Below are positions 34,207-43,261 of a stretch of DNA of 64,000 nucleotides, in pieces. Within the stretch, counting starts at the first letter, position 1. Every line of letters starts with the position of its first letter. The notes beneath the pieces were generated by a model that made no database searches, had not been told where the DNA came from, and was given only the letters and a program-made list of their open reading frames with translations. A program made the position numbers and the translations under genes. This DNA comes from Streptomyces brevispora (GTDB taxonomy: Bacteria; Actinomycetota; Actinomycetes; Streptomycetales; Streptomycetaceae), in assembly GCF_007829885.1 (NCBI RefSeq), contig NZ_VIWW01000001.1, positions 4,960,001 through 5,024,000 of the forward strand, read 5' to 3'.

Positions 34207-37113
34207 ATGACAGAGACGGCGAGCGGCCCGGCACGAGGTTCCCGCAACAAGGGAGCCAAGTCGACTGCGACCAAGCAGGGCCTGCGTATCGAGCGCATTC
34301 ACACCACCCCCGGCGTGCATCCGTACGACGAGGTGGCGTGGGAGCGCCGTGACGTCGTCATGACCAACTGGCGCGACGGCTCGATCAACTTCGAGCAGCG
34401 TGGCGTCGAGTTCCCCGACTTCTGGTCGGTGAACGCGGTCAACATCGTCACCAGCAAGTACTTCCGCGGGGCCGTAGGCACCCCGCAGCGCGAGACCGGT
34501 CTGCGACAGCTCATCGACCGGATCGTGAAGACGTACCGGAAGGCCGGTGAGGACTTCGGCTACTTCTCCTCCCCGGCGGACGCGGAGATCTTCGAGCACG
34601 AGCTGGCGTACGCCCTCCTGCACCAGATCTTCAGCTTCAACTCGCCTGTCTGGTTCAACGTCGGCACGCCCCAGCCGCAGCAGGTCTCCGCCTGCTTCAT
34701 CCTGGCCGTCGACGACTCCATGGAGTCGATCCTCGACTGGTACAAGGAAGAGGGGATGATCTTCAAGGGCGGCTCGGGCGCCGGCCTCAACCTCTCCCGT
34801 ATCCGCTCCTCCAAGGAGCTCCTCTCTTCCGGCGGCAACGCCTCCGGTCCGGTCTCCTTCATGCGGGGCGCCGACGCGTCCGCCGGAACGATCAAGTCCG
34901 GTGGCGCCACCCGCCGTGCGGCCAAGATGGTCATTCTCGACGTCGACCACCCCGACATCGAGAACTTCATCGAGACCAAGGTGAAGGAGGAGGAGAAGAT
35001 CCGCGCCCTGCGTGACGCGGGCTTCGACATGGATCTGGGCGGCGACGACATCACGTCCGTCCAGTACCAGAACGCCAACAACTCGGTCCGGGTGAACGAC
35101 GAGTTCATGAAGGCCGTCGAGTCCGGCGGCAAGTTCGGGCTGCGCGCCCGGATGACCGGTGACGTCATCGAAGAGGTCGAGGCCAAGTCCCTCTTCCGCA
35201 AGATGGCCGAGGCCGCCTGGGCCTGTGCCGACCCGGGCATTCAGTACGACGACACGATCAACCAGTGGCACACCTGCCCCGAGTCCGGCCGGATCAACGG
35301 CTCGAACCCGTGCAGCGAGTACATGCACCTGGACAACACCTCGTGCAACCTGGCCTCGCTGAACCTGATGAAGTTCCTCAAGGACGACGGCAAGGGCACC
35401 CAGTCCTTCGAGTCCGAGCGCTTCGCCAAGGTCGTCGAGCTGGTCATCACCGCGATGGACATCTCCATCTGCTTCGCCGACTTCCCGACCGAGAAGATCG
35501 GTGAGAACACCCGCGCGTTCCGCCAGCTGGGCATCGGCTACGCCAACCTCGGCGCCCTGCTGATGGCGACCGGCCACGCGTACGACAGCGACGGCGGCCG
35601 CGCGCTCGCCGGGGCCATCACCTCGCTGATGACCGGCACCTCGTACCGCCGCTCCGCGGAACTGGCGGCGGTCGTCGGTCCGTACGACGGCTACGCCCGC
35701 AACGCCGAGCCGCACCAGCGCGTCATGAAGCAGCACGCGGACGCCAACGCCGTTGCCGTCCACGCGGACGACCTCGACAACCCGATCTGGGCCGCCGCCA
35801 CGGAGGCCTGGCAGGACGTCGTCCGCCTCGGCGCGAAGAACGGTTTCCGCAACGCGCAGGCCTCGGTCATCGCGCCCACCGGCACCATCGGTCTCGCGAT
35901 GTCCTGCGACACCACCGGCCTTGAGCCCGACCTCGCGCTGGTCAAGTTCAAGAAGCTGGTCGGCGGCGGCTCGATGCAGATCGTCAACGGCACCGTCCCG
36001 CAGGCCCTGCGCCGCCTGGGCTACCAGGAGGAGCAGATCGAGGCGGTCGTCGCCCACATCGCCGAGAACGGCAATGTGGTGGACGCCCCCGGCCTGAAGA
36101 CCGAGCACTACGAGGTCTTCGACTGCGCGATGGGCGAGCGTTCCATCTCCGCGATGGGCCACGTGCGCATGATGGCGGCCATCCAGCCGTGGATCTCCGG
36201 CGCGCTCTCCAAGACGGTGAACCTGCCGGAGACGGCCACCGTCGAGGACGTCGAAGAGGTCTACTTCGAGGCGTGGAAGATGGGCGTCAAGGCGCTCGCG
36301 ATCTACCGCGACAACTGCAAGGTCGGTCAGCCCCTCTCCGCGAAGACCAAGGAGAAGGAGAAGGCCGCGGTCACCGCCAAGGCCGAGGACACCATCCGTA
36401 CCGCGGTCGAGAAGGTCGTCGAGTACCGCCCGGTCCGCAAGCGTCTGCCCAAGGGCCGTCCCGGCATCACGACCTCCTTCACGGTGGGCGGCGCCGAGGG
36501 CTACATGACCGCCAACTCCTACCCGGACGACGGTCTCGGCGAGGTCTTCCTGAAGATGTCCAAGCAGGGTTCTACCCTCGCGGGCATGATGGACGCCTTC
36601 TCCATCGCCGTCTCGGTCGGTCTGCAGTACGGCGTCCCGCTGGAGACGTACGTCTCGAAGTTCACCAACATGCGCTTCGAGCCGGCCGGTATGACGGACG
36701 ACCCGGACGTGCGGATGGCGCAGTCGATCGTCGACTACATCTTCCGCCGGCTGGCGCTCGACTTCCTGCCGTTCGAGACCCGCTCGGCACTCGGCATCCA
36801 CTCGGCCGACGAGCGTCAGCGTCACCTCGACACCGGTTCGTACGAGGCCTCGCTGGAGGACGACGAGCTGGACATCGAGGGCCTGGCCCAGTCCGCCCCC
36901 GTGCGGCCGGCGGAACCGCTGAAGGCGGTCGCCCCCGTGCGGGAGGCCGAGAAGCCGGACCCGAAGACGGCGCACACCTCGGCGGAACTCGTCGAGATGC
37001 AGCTGGGCATCAGCGCGGACGCCCCGCTCTGCTTCTCCTGCGGTACGAAGATGCAGCGCGCCGGATCCTGCTACATCTGCGAGGGCTGCGGCTCGACCAG
37101 CGGCTGCAGCTGA
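34207..37113 (+). CDS. nrdJ: Adenosylcobalamin-dependent ribonucleotide reductase (class II)
   Basis: A 968-residue class II reductase that makes deoxynucleotides with vitamin B12 and so works without oxygen. Features are FSFNSPVWFNVGTP, QVSACFILAVDDSMESI (catalytic Cys), SGAGLNLSRIRSS, NPCSEYMHLDNTSCNLASLNL (active-site Cys/Glu) and IAPTGTIGLAMSCDTTGLEPD. The C-terminus carries a cysteine-rich tail (LCFSCGTKMQRAGSCYICEGC) typical of long actinobacterial NrdJ. The ATG at 34207 follows GGGAGGCGG. It is cotranscribed with nrdR. A strong terminator follows. Confidence 0.96.
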   Translation: MTETASGPARGSRNKGAKSTATKQGLRIERIHTTPGVHPYDEVAWERRDVVMTNWRDGSINFEQRGVEFPDFWSVNAVNIVTSKYFRGAVGTPQRETGLRQLIDRIVKTYRKAGEDFGYFSSPADAEIFEHELAYALLHQIFSFNSPVWFNVGTPQPQQVSACFILAVDDSMESILDWYKEEGMIFKGGSGAGLNLSRIRSSKELLSSGGNASGPVSFMRGADASAGTIKSGGATRRAAKMVILDVDHPDIENFIETKVKEEEKIRALRDAGFDMDLGGDDITSVQYQNANNSVRVNDEFMKAVESGGKFGLRARMTGDVIEEVEAKSLFRKMAEAAWACADPGIQYDDTINQWHTCPESGRINGSNPCSEYMHLDNTSCNLASLNLMKFLKDDGKGTQSFESERFAKVVELVITAMDISICFADFPTEKIGENTRAFRQLGIGYANLGALLMATGHAYDSDGGRALAGAITSLMTGTSYRRSAELAAVVGPYDGYARNAEPHQRVMKQHADANAVAVHADDLDNPIWAAATEAWQDVVRLGAKNGFRNAQASVIAPTGTIGLAMSCDTTGLEPDLALVKFKKLVGGGSMQIVNGTVPQALRRLGYQEEQIEAVVAHIAENGNVVDAPGLKTEHYEVFDCAMGERSISAMGHVRMMAAIQPWISGALSKTVNLPETATVEDVEEVYFEAWKMGVKALAIYRDNCKVGQPLSAKTKEKEKAAVTAKAEDTIRTAVEKVVEYRPVRKRLPKGRPGITTSFTVGGAEGYMTANSYPDDGLGEVFLKMSKQGSTLAGMMDAFSIAVSVGLQYGVPLETYVSKFTNMRFEPAGMTDDPDVRMAQSIVDYIFRRLALDFLPFETRSALGIHSADERQRHLDTGSYEASLEDDELDIEGLAQSAPVRPAEPLKAVAPVREAEKPDPKTAHTSAELVEMQLGISADAPLCFSCGTKMQRAGSCYICEGCGSTSGCS

Positions 37114-37163
37114 TCGCGGCAGCATGAGGCGCGACGGCTGAGCCGCGCACCGCGGCCGGTCAT

Positions 37164-37199
37164 GGGGCGGGAAGATCTCCTCGGAGACCTTCCCGCCCC
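37164..37199. terminator. Terminator between nrdJ and the TerD gene
   Basis: An 11-bp perfect stem (37164-37174 with 37189-37199) is extended by an inner 5-bp stem. It lies between two convergent genes, so it probably works in both directions. Confidence 0.85.
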
Positions 37200-37216
37200 G
37201 TCCCGTACCCGGAACC

Positions 37217-37753
37217 TCACGCTCCGGGCGGGCGGCTTCCCATCGTCGCGGCGAACGAGTCGGCGTCCCCTTCGAAGCCCCGCACCGTGTCGTGGAACCG
37301 CCAGACCCCGGAGACGTCCCGGACGAACTCGGCGACGACCGCCGCCGTCGCCGCGCCGACCGTCGAGAAGTCGTCCTCCGAGAGGCTGTTGTACCCCTCG
37401 CGGATCTGCACCGCGGTGTTCTCCACGGCGTCGAAGGTCTTGCGTCCGTCGCGCTGCTGAATGGCCACACCGACGACGACCCGGGCGTACGAGTCCGACA
37501 GCCGGTCCAGTTCCAGCGTCATCACCTCGTCGTAACCCAGCCCCTGACCGGTCCGGCTGTCCCGGTTGAGGGTGATCGTGCCGTCGGGTGCGCGGCTGTC
37601 GAAGTGCACGAGGTACTCGGGGGCGCCGTACGGCTCCTCCGCCGAGTAGGTTGCCGCGATGATGTCGAGGTCATTGGGGGGTTCGCCCTGTGAACTGGGG
37701 TCCCACTTGAGCCTGATCTCGACCTTCTCGATGTCCTTGTTGGGCGTGCTCAT
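37217..37753 (-). CDS. TerD-family protein
   Basis: 178 residues. The TerD fold is visible in VEIRLKWDPSSQGEPPNDLDIIAATY, FDSRAPDGTITLNRDSRTGQGLGYDEVMTLELDRL, and VVVGVAIQQRDGRKTFDAVENTAVQI. TerD proteins bind calcium through acidic loops and are linked to tellurite resistance and stress responses; Streptomyces carries many paralogues. ATG 37753 has a GGGAGG ribosome binding site; the upstream in-frame start would add 11 residues. It stands alone. Confidence 0.85.
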   Translation of the reverse strand: MSTPNKDIEKVEIRLKWDPSSQGEPPNDLDIIAATYSAEEPYGAPEYLVHFDSRAPDGTITLNRDSRTGQGLGYDEVMTLELDRLSDSYARVVVGVAIQQRDGRKTFDAVENTAVQIREGYNSLSEDDFSTVGAATAAVVAEFVRDVSGVWRFHDTVRGFEGDADSFAATMGSRPPGA

Positions 37754-38017
37754 CGGACTTCCCTCCTTCGCGCGCGGGGCCGTCACTCCGGTTCTATCAC
37801 CCGATCATGTCCGTAACTGTCCGTGGAACCAACCGGCTTGGGTACAGGTGGCGGGATCGGGCCACCGCGCCGCTCCGGTACCTCGGTGCGGAATCCGCCG
37901 CGGTGAGGCCGAGCGGTCGAACTGACGGATTCGGGTGAAGAGAGGCCAAGTTGGCCATTTTGCCGCCGGTTCAGGTGCACTCCATCGGAGCGTGACCCAC
38001 GCCACGTCCGACACCCG

Positions 38018-38023
38018 TACGAT
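38018..38023 (+). promoter_or_regulatory. -10 element, leaderless spacing (gene at 38030)
   Basis: TACGAT ends 6 bp before the GTG at 38030, with no Shine-Dalgarno sequence. Confidence 0.5.
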
Positions 38024-38029
38024 GGGGCC

Positions 38030-38635
38030 GTGCTGGTCAAGTGGATTCGCTGCAGTGTGGTGGACCGTCGCGGTTTCGAGCGGGGGCAGCGGAAGTGGGC
38101 GGGGCTGCTGGGTGAGCCGGGGTTCAGGGGGCAGGGCGGCGGCTGGAGCCGTGGCCGGCCGGAGGTGGCGCATGTCTTCGCGTTCTGGGAGAACCGGGTC
38201 TTCTACGACTCGTTCATGGCGCGTGGGCACGACGCCCTGGCCGCCGCGCAGTCCGGTACGTGCAACGACATACAGGTCAAGCTGTTCGAGTACCGCTTCG
38301 ATGTGAAGACCGGCTTCGAGCCCGCGTTCACCGACGCGGACGTGCTCAGGGTGGCGCACAGCAGGGTGCACGAGGACCGGGTCGAGCATTTCGCGCTGAT
38401 GCAGCAACGGGTGTGGAATCCGGCGATGGCCGGGTCGCCCGGGATGCTGCGAGGAGTGTTCGGAGAGGCGCCGGGCCACGAGTTCCTGGTGCTCTCCATG
38501 TGGCAGTCGAGCGCCGAACGCGGCAAGTACCGGGCGGGAAGTGTCGAACGGCTCTCGCAGCGGGCACAGACCGAGGACGATGTCGCGGAGCTCGCCGGTG
38601 ACGTCGTACAGCTCGAACCGTCATGGACGGTGTGA
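38030..38635 (+). CDS. YdbC/DUF4937-like protein
   Basis: A 201-residue soluble protein with two repeated ferredoxin-like (monooxygenase-type) halves. The first half contains MLVKWIRCSVVDRRGFERGQRKW and VAHVFAFWENRVFYDSFM; the second contains GHEFLVLSMWQSSAERGKYR. Both end in a Phe/Trp-rich strand followed by a helix of the Dabb/ABM type. The resemblance to YdbC of Bacillus is by eye. No catalytic role can be assigned. Its GTG start sits on an apparent leaderless promoter. Confidence 0.65.
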   Translation: MLVKWIRCSVVDRRGFERGQRKWAGLLGEPGFRGQGGGWSRGRPEVAHVFAFWENRVFYDSFMARGHDALAAAQSGTCNDIQVKLFEYRFDVKTGFEPAFTDADVLRVAHSRVHEDRVEHFALMQQRVWNPAMAGSPGMLRGVFGEAPGHEFLVLSMWQSSAERGKYRAGSVERLSQRAQTEDDVAELAGDVVQLEPSWTV

Positions 38636-38752
38636 GAGGACGAGTTGCCGGCGTCTCGCCAGCGGCAACGTGACATGCGAGGCGCCGACGTCTTGTGTCC
38701 GCCATGCGACGGCCGAGATCCGGACAATTGCTCGAACGGCTGCGACTCGATC

Positions 38753-38758
38753 TAGGGT
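38753..38758 (+). promoter_or_regulatory. -10 element, leaderless spacing (gene at 38765)
   Basis: TAGGGT ends 6 bp before the ATG at 38765, with no Shine-Dalgarno sequence. Confidence 0.45.
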
Positions 38759-38764
38759 CGGTAC

Positions 38765-39424
38765 ATGGCAAGACCGCAACGCATTGTCCTGGTCCGCCAC
38801 GGCGAGTCCGAGGGCAATGCCGATGACACGGTGTACGAGCGCGAGCCCGACCATGCCCTGAGGCTTACCGCGAAGGGGCTGCGGCAGGCCCGCGACACGG
38901 GAGTGCGGCTGCGCGAGCTCTTCGACGGCGAGCGGGTCAGCGTGTACGTCTCGCCCTACCGCCGTACGCACGAGACGTTCAGGTCCTTCGGCCTCGACCT
39001 CGAACGCGTACGGGTACGGGAGGAGCCGCGGCTGCGCGAGCAGGACTGGGGGAACTTGCAGGACCGGGACGATGTCAGGCTGCAGCAGGCCTACCGGGAC
39101 ACCTACGGGCACTTCTTCTACCGGTTCGCACAGGGGGAGTCCGGAGCGGATGTGTACGACCGGGTGGGAGCCTTCCTGGAGAGCCTGTACCGGAGCTTCG
39201 AGGCCCCGGACCACCCGCCGAACGTCCTGCTGGTCACGCACGGTCTGACCATGCGGCTGTTCTGTATGCGCTGGTTCCACTGGTCCGTGGCCGAATTCGA
39301 ATCTCTCTCGAATCCCGGAAACGGGGAGTCCCGGATGCTGGTGCTCGGCAAGGACGGCCGCTACACACTTGACCGGCCGTTCGAGCGCTGGCGCATTCCT
39401 GAGCCGTACGGCATCACCGGATAG
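38765..39424 (+). CDS. Histidine phosphatase family protein (phosphoglycerate mutase-like)
   Basis: A 219-residue protein of the histidine phosphatase superfamily. The catalytic RHG motif is VLVRHGESEGNADDT near the N-terminus. The second Arg is in VSPYRRTHETF and the second His in VLLVTHGLTMRLFCMRWF. Substrate cannot be assigned; the family includes cofactor-dependent phosphoglycerate mutases and broad phosphatases. It is followed almost at once by the ADP-ribosylglycohydrolase gene, whose putative -10 overlaps this gene's stop codon. Confidence 0.88.
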   Translation: MARPQRIVLVRHGESEGNADDTVYEREPDHALRLTAKGLRQARDTGVRLRELFDGERVSVYVSPYRRTHETFRSFGLDLERVRVREEPRLREQDWGNLQDRDDVRLQQAYRDTYGHFFYRFAQGESGADVYDRVGAFLESLYRSFEAPDHPPNVLLVTHGLTMRLFCMRWFHWSVAEFESLSNPGNGESRMLVLGKDGRYTLDRPFERWRIPEPYGITG

Positions 39425-39427
39425 AGT
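39422..39427 (+). promoter_or_regulatory. -10 element overlapping the previous stop codon
   Basis: TAGAGT begins with the TAG stop of the phosphatase gene and ends 7 bp before the ATG at 39435. GGAGG also lies in the gap but only two bases from the ATG, so either a leaderless transcript or coupled translation could apply. Confidence 0.4.
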
Positions 39428-39434
39428 GGAGGTG

Positions 39435-40331
39435 ATGACCGAATCGGCTTCCGACCAGCGCTTCGAGCGCGCCCTTGCCAGCCTCCGCGGCCTCTCCGTG
39501 GGAGACGCCCTGGGCTCCCAGTTCTTTGTGCCCGCCAACTATCCGCTCCTGAAGGACCGCTCCCTGCCCCCCGGGCCCTGGCAGTGGACCGACGACACGG
39601 AAATGGCCTGTTCGGTCCTCTCCGTACTCCGGGAGCACGACCGTATCGACCAGGACGCGCTCGCCCGGTCCTTCGCGGTGCACCACGACTTCGACCGGGG
39701 ATACGGACCTGCCGTGAACCGCCTGCTCAGGCTGGTCCGGGAGGGCGGGGACTGGCGGGAGCTGGCCTCCGCTCTGTTCAACGGCCTGGGTTCGTGGGGC
39801 AACGGTTCGTCGATGCGCATCGCACCGCTCGGTGCCTGGTATGCGGACGACCCCGAGCAGGCCACGCACCAGGCCGAGATCTCCTCGTACCCGACACATC
39901 AGCACCGGGAAGCCGTCGTGGGGGCGATGGCCGTGGCGGCGGCCGCCTCGCTCGCGGCGTCGCCCACCGGCCCGCCGAAGCCGACGGACCTTCTGGACGG
40001 CGTCATCGCGCTCGTACCGCGCAGCGCGGTCGGGGCCGGGCTGCGCCGGGCCCGCGACATGCTCGACTACCGCGACGCCGGCACGGTCGCCGCGGTCCTC
40101 GGTAATGGCCGTCGTACCAGTGCACACGACACCGTCCCGTTCGCCCTCTGGTCCGCGGCCCGCAGCCTCGGCGATTTCGAGCAGGCCTTCTGGGTGACCG
40201 CTCAGGCGGGCGGAGACGTCGACACGACCTGCGCGATCGTCGGCGGGGTGGTCGCGGCGGGCGCCGCGGGTGCACCACCGGCGGAGTGGACGGCGAATAC
40301 GGAGCAGCTCCCCGGCTGGCTCGCACAGTAG
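39435..40331 (+). CDS. ADP-ribosylglycohydrolase family protein
   Basis: 298 residues with the DraG/ARH fold that removes ADP-ribose from targets using two magnesium ions. Metal-site motifs are ALGSQFF, WQWTDDTEMACSVLS (TDDT) and QAGGDVDTTCAIVGGVVAAGAAG (GGDxD). The glycine-rich NGLGSWGNGSSMRIAPLG is also present. The start is among closely spaced GTG 39429, GTG 39432 and ATG 39435; ATG is chosen. It is probably coupled to the phosphatase gene. Its target in the cell is unknown. Confidence 0.88.
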   Translation: MTESASDQRFERALASLRGLSVGDALGSQFFVPANYPLLKDRSLPPGPWQWTDDTEMACSVLSVLREHDRIDQDALARSFAVHHDFDRGYGPAVNRLLRLVREGGDWRELASALFNGLGSWGNGSSMRIAPLGAWYADDPEQATHQAEISSYPTHQHREAVVGAMAVAAAASLAASPTGPPKPTDLLDGVIALVPRSAVGAGLRRARDMLDYRDAGTVAAVLGNGRRTSAHDTVPFALWSAARSLGDFEQAFWVTAQAGGDVDTTCAIVGGVVAAGAAGAPPAEWTANTEQLPGWLAQ

Positions 40332-40527
40332 AAGCGGCGCGCCGCGCCCGACTGTCACGGTACTGCCACAGGGCTTCCCCGTCAGGCCGACGACGGTACC
40401 GGGGGGTTACTCTTTCGGCCACGCCGCCCTCGGTGATCATGACGACGGGCGCGCACCGAATGAGACGCCGGGGGGCCGCGCGCTGCCCAGGGCTCGCGTG
40501 GGCGGACCTCGGTGGGGAGGGGTCCCG

Positions 40528-42300
40528 TTGTCCGGTATCACATCAGAGTCACCCCGGCCCGAGCATGAGCATGGGTCGGGGCCGCCCGAGCCGGCGGATA
40601 CGTCCGGAGCGGCCGCGTCCTCGGCAGCCCCTGGGAAGCCGCTCGGAAAGCCGGACGGATCCGGGGCGGCGCCGGCCAAGGCGCAGACGCCGGAGCCTCC
40701 GAAGGTGCCGGCCTACGCGCAGCGGACACAGCAGTCGCCCGCCGTCTGGGGGCACACCGTTCAGCAGACGCCGTCGGTACTCGTACGGTTCCGCCCCACC
40801 GAACCGGGGGTCATCCCCGCGGCCACTCTCTGGTCCGTCCTGGCCACCGCGCTGCTCAGCGCCCTGCTGCTCGGGGACGGGATCGGCCCGAACCTGCTCG
40901 TCGTGGCGGTTCCCGCGGCACTCGCGGCGTACTTCGCCGCACGAGCGACCGGTCGCCGGCTGCGCCCGTGGACCGCGGTCTGGGCGGTCGGCGGCCTCGC
41001 GCTCCTCATCGTCCCGGCACTGCGGGACGCGGGTTGGCCGGCCTTCCTCGCCGTCGTGTCCGCCGTGGCACTGGGCTCGCTCGCGCTGCACGGCAGCCGG
41101 AGCTGGCTCGGGATGTTCCTCGGTTCGGTGGGACTCCTCACGTCCGTCGCCGGATCGCTGGGCTGGGGCGCCCATGGTGTACGCGACCGGATGGCCGGCT
41201 CCCGGGGCCGCTGGGGCGTCGTGTTCCGGTCCACTGCCGTGGCGATCGTGCTGGTCGTCGTGTTCGGGGCGCTCTTCGCGAGCGCCGATGCCGCGTTCGC
41301 CGATGTACTCGGCAGCCTGATTCCCGATGTGTCGCTGGGTGAAGGCCCGTGGCGGCTGTTCCTCGGCGCGATCGGGCTCGTGGGTGCGCTCGCCGCCGCG
41401 TACACCGCCGCTGCCCCGGTGCTCTGGGACAAGGTGACCGTACGTCCTGGCGCGGCACGCGGCCGGTTGGAATGGGCGCTTCCGCTGATCGTCCTGAATC
41501 TGCTCTTCGCCGTCTTCCTCGCCATCCAGCTCACGGTGCTGCTCGGCGGATACGACAAGGTGATGGCCGGATCAGGTCTCAGCGACCAGTACGCCCAGTA
41601 CGCCCGCCAGGGATTCTGGCAGCTGCTCTGGGCCACCCTGCTCACGCTGCTGGTCATCGCCCTCGCGCTGCGCTGGGCACCTCGCGGCGGAGCGCGCGAC
41701 CGTACGCTCGTGCGGTCCGTACTCGGCACGCTGTGTCTGCTGACGCTCGTCGTGGTCGCCTCCGCACTGCGGCGCATGGATCTGTACGTATACGCGTACG
41801 GTCTGACCCGGCTGCGTATCTCTGTGGCGGCGGTTGAGCTCTGGCTGGGTGTCGTCCTTGTGCTGATCATGGCGGCCGGGGTGTTCGGCGCCAAGATGCT
41901 TCCGCGCGCCGTCGCGGCGAGTGCGGCCGTCGGCGTACTCGCCTTCGGGTTGGTCTCGCCGGACGGTCTGATCGCGGAACAGAACGTCCAGCGCTACCGC
42001 GACGGTCACTCGATCGACATCCAGTACCTCCGTGGCCTCTCCGCCGATGCGGTGCCGGCCCTGGACACCTTGCCCGAGCCGCTGCGCTCCTGCGCGCTCG
42101 ACGAGATCCAGCGGACACTGAGGAACTCGGACACGCCCTGGTACGCGACGAGTTGGGGTGAGGCGCGGGCCCGGGACATTCTCGGCGACTGGGACCCCGG
42201 TGCGCGTGTGCGGAACTGTCAGGGCCGGGGGTCTGGCGGCGAGGGGAGTGAACGAGGCGGCGACGGAGGCGACTCGTACGACCCGTACGACCCGTACTGA
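40528..42300 (+). CDS. DUF4153/DUF4173-type integral membrane protein
   Basis: About 590 residues. The first ~90 are disordered and Pro/Ala/Ser-rich, followed by about 11-12 hydrophobic spans, for example TLWSVLATALLSALLLGDGI, IVLVVVFGALFASADAAF and LILMAAGVFGAKML-like stretches. It also has the family's LYVYAYGLTRLRISVAAVELWLG. The C-terminus is soluble and ends in repeats of the DPYDPY type. TTG 40528 is chosen because GGGGAGGGG stands just before it. Function is unknown. A hairpin followed by TTT lies about 100 bp after the stop. Confidence 0.78.
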   Translation: MSGITSESPRPEHEHGSGPPEPADTSGAAASSAAPGKPLGKPDGSGAAPAKAQTPEPPKVPAYAQRTQQSPAVWGHTVQQTPSVLVRFRPTEPGVIPAATLWSVLATALLSALLLGDGIGPNLLVVAVPAALAAYFAARATGRRLRPWTAVWAVGGLALLIVPALRDAGWPAFLAVVSAVALGSLALHGSRSWLGMFLGSVGLLTSVAGSLGWGAHGVRDRMAGSRGRWGVVFRSTAVAIVLVVVFGALFASADAAFADVLGSLIPDVSLGEGPWRLFLGAIGLVGALAAAYTAAAPVLWDKVTVRPGAARGRLEWALPLIVLNLLFAVFLAIQLTVLLGGYDKVMAGSGLSDQYAQYARQGFWQLLWATLLTLLVIALALRWAPRGGARDRTLVRSVLGTLCLLTLVVVASALRRMDLYVYAYGLTRLRISVAAVELWLGVVLVLIMAAGVFGAKMLPRAVAASAAVGVLAFGLVSPDGLIAEQNVQRYRDGHSIDIQYLRGLSADAVPALDTLPEPLRSCALDEIQRTLRNSDTPWYATSWGEARARDILGDWDPGARVRNCQGRGSGGEGSERGGDGGDSYDPYDPY

Positions 42301-42398
42301 TTCGTACGACTCCACTGATCCGCACGGTCCGGCTCGGTCCGGTCCTGCGGTGCCTCCGGTACCGGTCCGTGTCCGACAGGCCTCGCTGACAACGGCGT

Positions 42399-42424
42399 CG
42401 GGCCGCCCTCCAGGGGGCGGCCCG
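42399..42424. terminator. Terminator after the DUF4153 gene
   Basis: A perfect 10-bp stem (42399-42408 with 42415-42424) is followed by GTTTC. It lies between the membrane protein gene and the convergent MFS remnant. Confidence 0.75.
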
Positions 42425-42498
42425 TTTCGCCCTGTCCGGTGGACCGGGGCAGAACGGGCCACAGTGGCCGTAGGCCCCGTACGCACGGCTGTCGTGCG

Positions 42499-42840
42499 TC
42501 ACACGGCTGGTCTTCCAGCCGATGCTTTGCCGCTCAGCGCATCCAGATCGCTCTTGCGCACGCGGATCACCACCACCGCGGTCAGCAAGGCGAGGGCCAC
42601 CATGGCCACCGCCGCGACGAACGCGGTCGAGATGCCCTGCGTGAGCACCTCGTGTCCCCAGCTCCCCGGCAGCTCACGGGTCCTGGCGAACTCCGCCTTC
42701 TGGTCGGGCGACGCATTCGCCAGGAACAGCGGCACCTGCTTCTCCGCCTCGGTGCGGCTCGCCGTGCCGAAGACCGTGACCAGGATCGAGAGCCCCAGCG
42801 AACCGCCCACCTGCTGGCTCGCGTTGAGCAGGCTGGACGC
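42499..42840 (-). pseudogene. 3' remnant of an MFS (EmrB/QacA-type) exporter gene
   Basis: On the minus strand the reading starts ASSLLNASQQVGGSLGLSILVTVFG and runs to a stop. It contains one more membrane span (FVAAVAMVALALLTAVVVI) and a basic tail. This is the C-terminal fifth of a 14-TM drug:H+ antiporter; about 400 residues upstream are missing. The frame breaks down above 42840, where the remnant of a divergent TetR gene begins. Confidence 0.8.
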
Positions 42841-42859
42841 TCGATGAGGACGAACGAGG

Positions 42860-43122
42860 CGAGCAACTCTGTTGCGCGGTCATGTCCGGAGCCGCCAACC
42901 ACGGCCGGGAACTGCTCAGCCCCGGCCGATCCCACGCGCCGCCCTGTTCCGCCGCGCCGCGCCGGCCCGAGTGCCGGTCGGGGCGGCGCGGGCGTCGCGA
43001 AACTGTTCCCCGCGATGATGATGTATCGCAGCAAGGTGTGCGGCAGCGAATGGAGCGACGGCGACATCGCCGAGCTGATCGATCAGGTCGCGATGCCGTT
43101 CTTCCGCTCCGACTCCCGCTGA
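42860..43122 (+). pseudogene. 3' remnant of a TetR-family regulator gene
   Basis: The last ~40 codons read VAKLFPAMMMYRSKVCGSEW ... IAELIDQVAMPFF and stop at 43122, which is typical of TetR C-terminal helices. Further upstream a second frame reads RGEQLCCAVMSGAANHGRELL, so a frameshift separates the two parts. No helix-turn-helix is present. The gene would have been transcribed away from the MFS gene, so a single deletion across their shared promoter explains both remnants. Confidence 0.65.
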
Positions 43123-43261
43123 CCGTTCTTGCCGGCCGCCGCTCGGGCCACTTCCGGCGGCGGCCTCGAGATACGTCCCGCGGCGTGGCGCCGGGCGGCG
43201 GCGGCCTGTACGCGCCCCGGGGTGTTCTCGGCGGCCGCATCGGCGTACCCTTGCTGGCGCC

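Noticed and set aside
34174..37470. Minus-strand open frame of about 1098 codons opposite nrdJ
   Set aside because: Antisense shadow of the strongly conserved nrdJ gene; no recognisable motifs.
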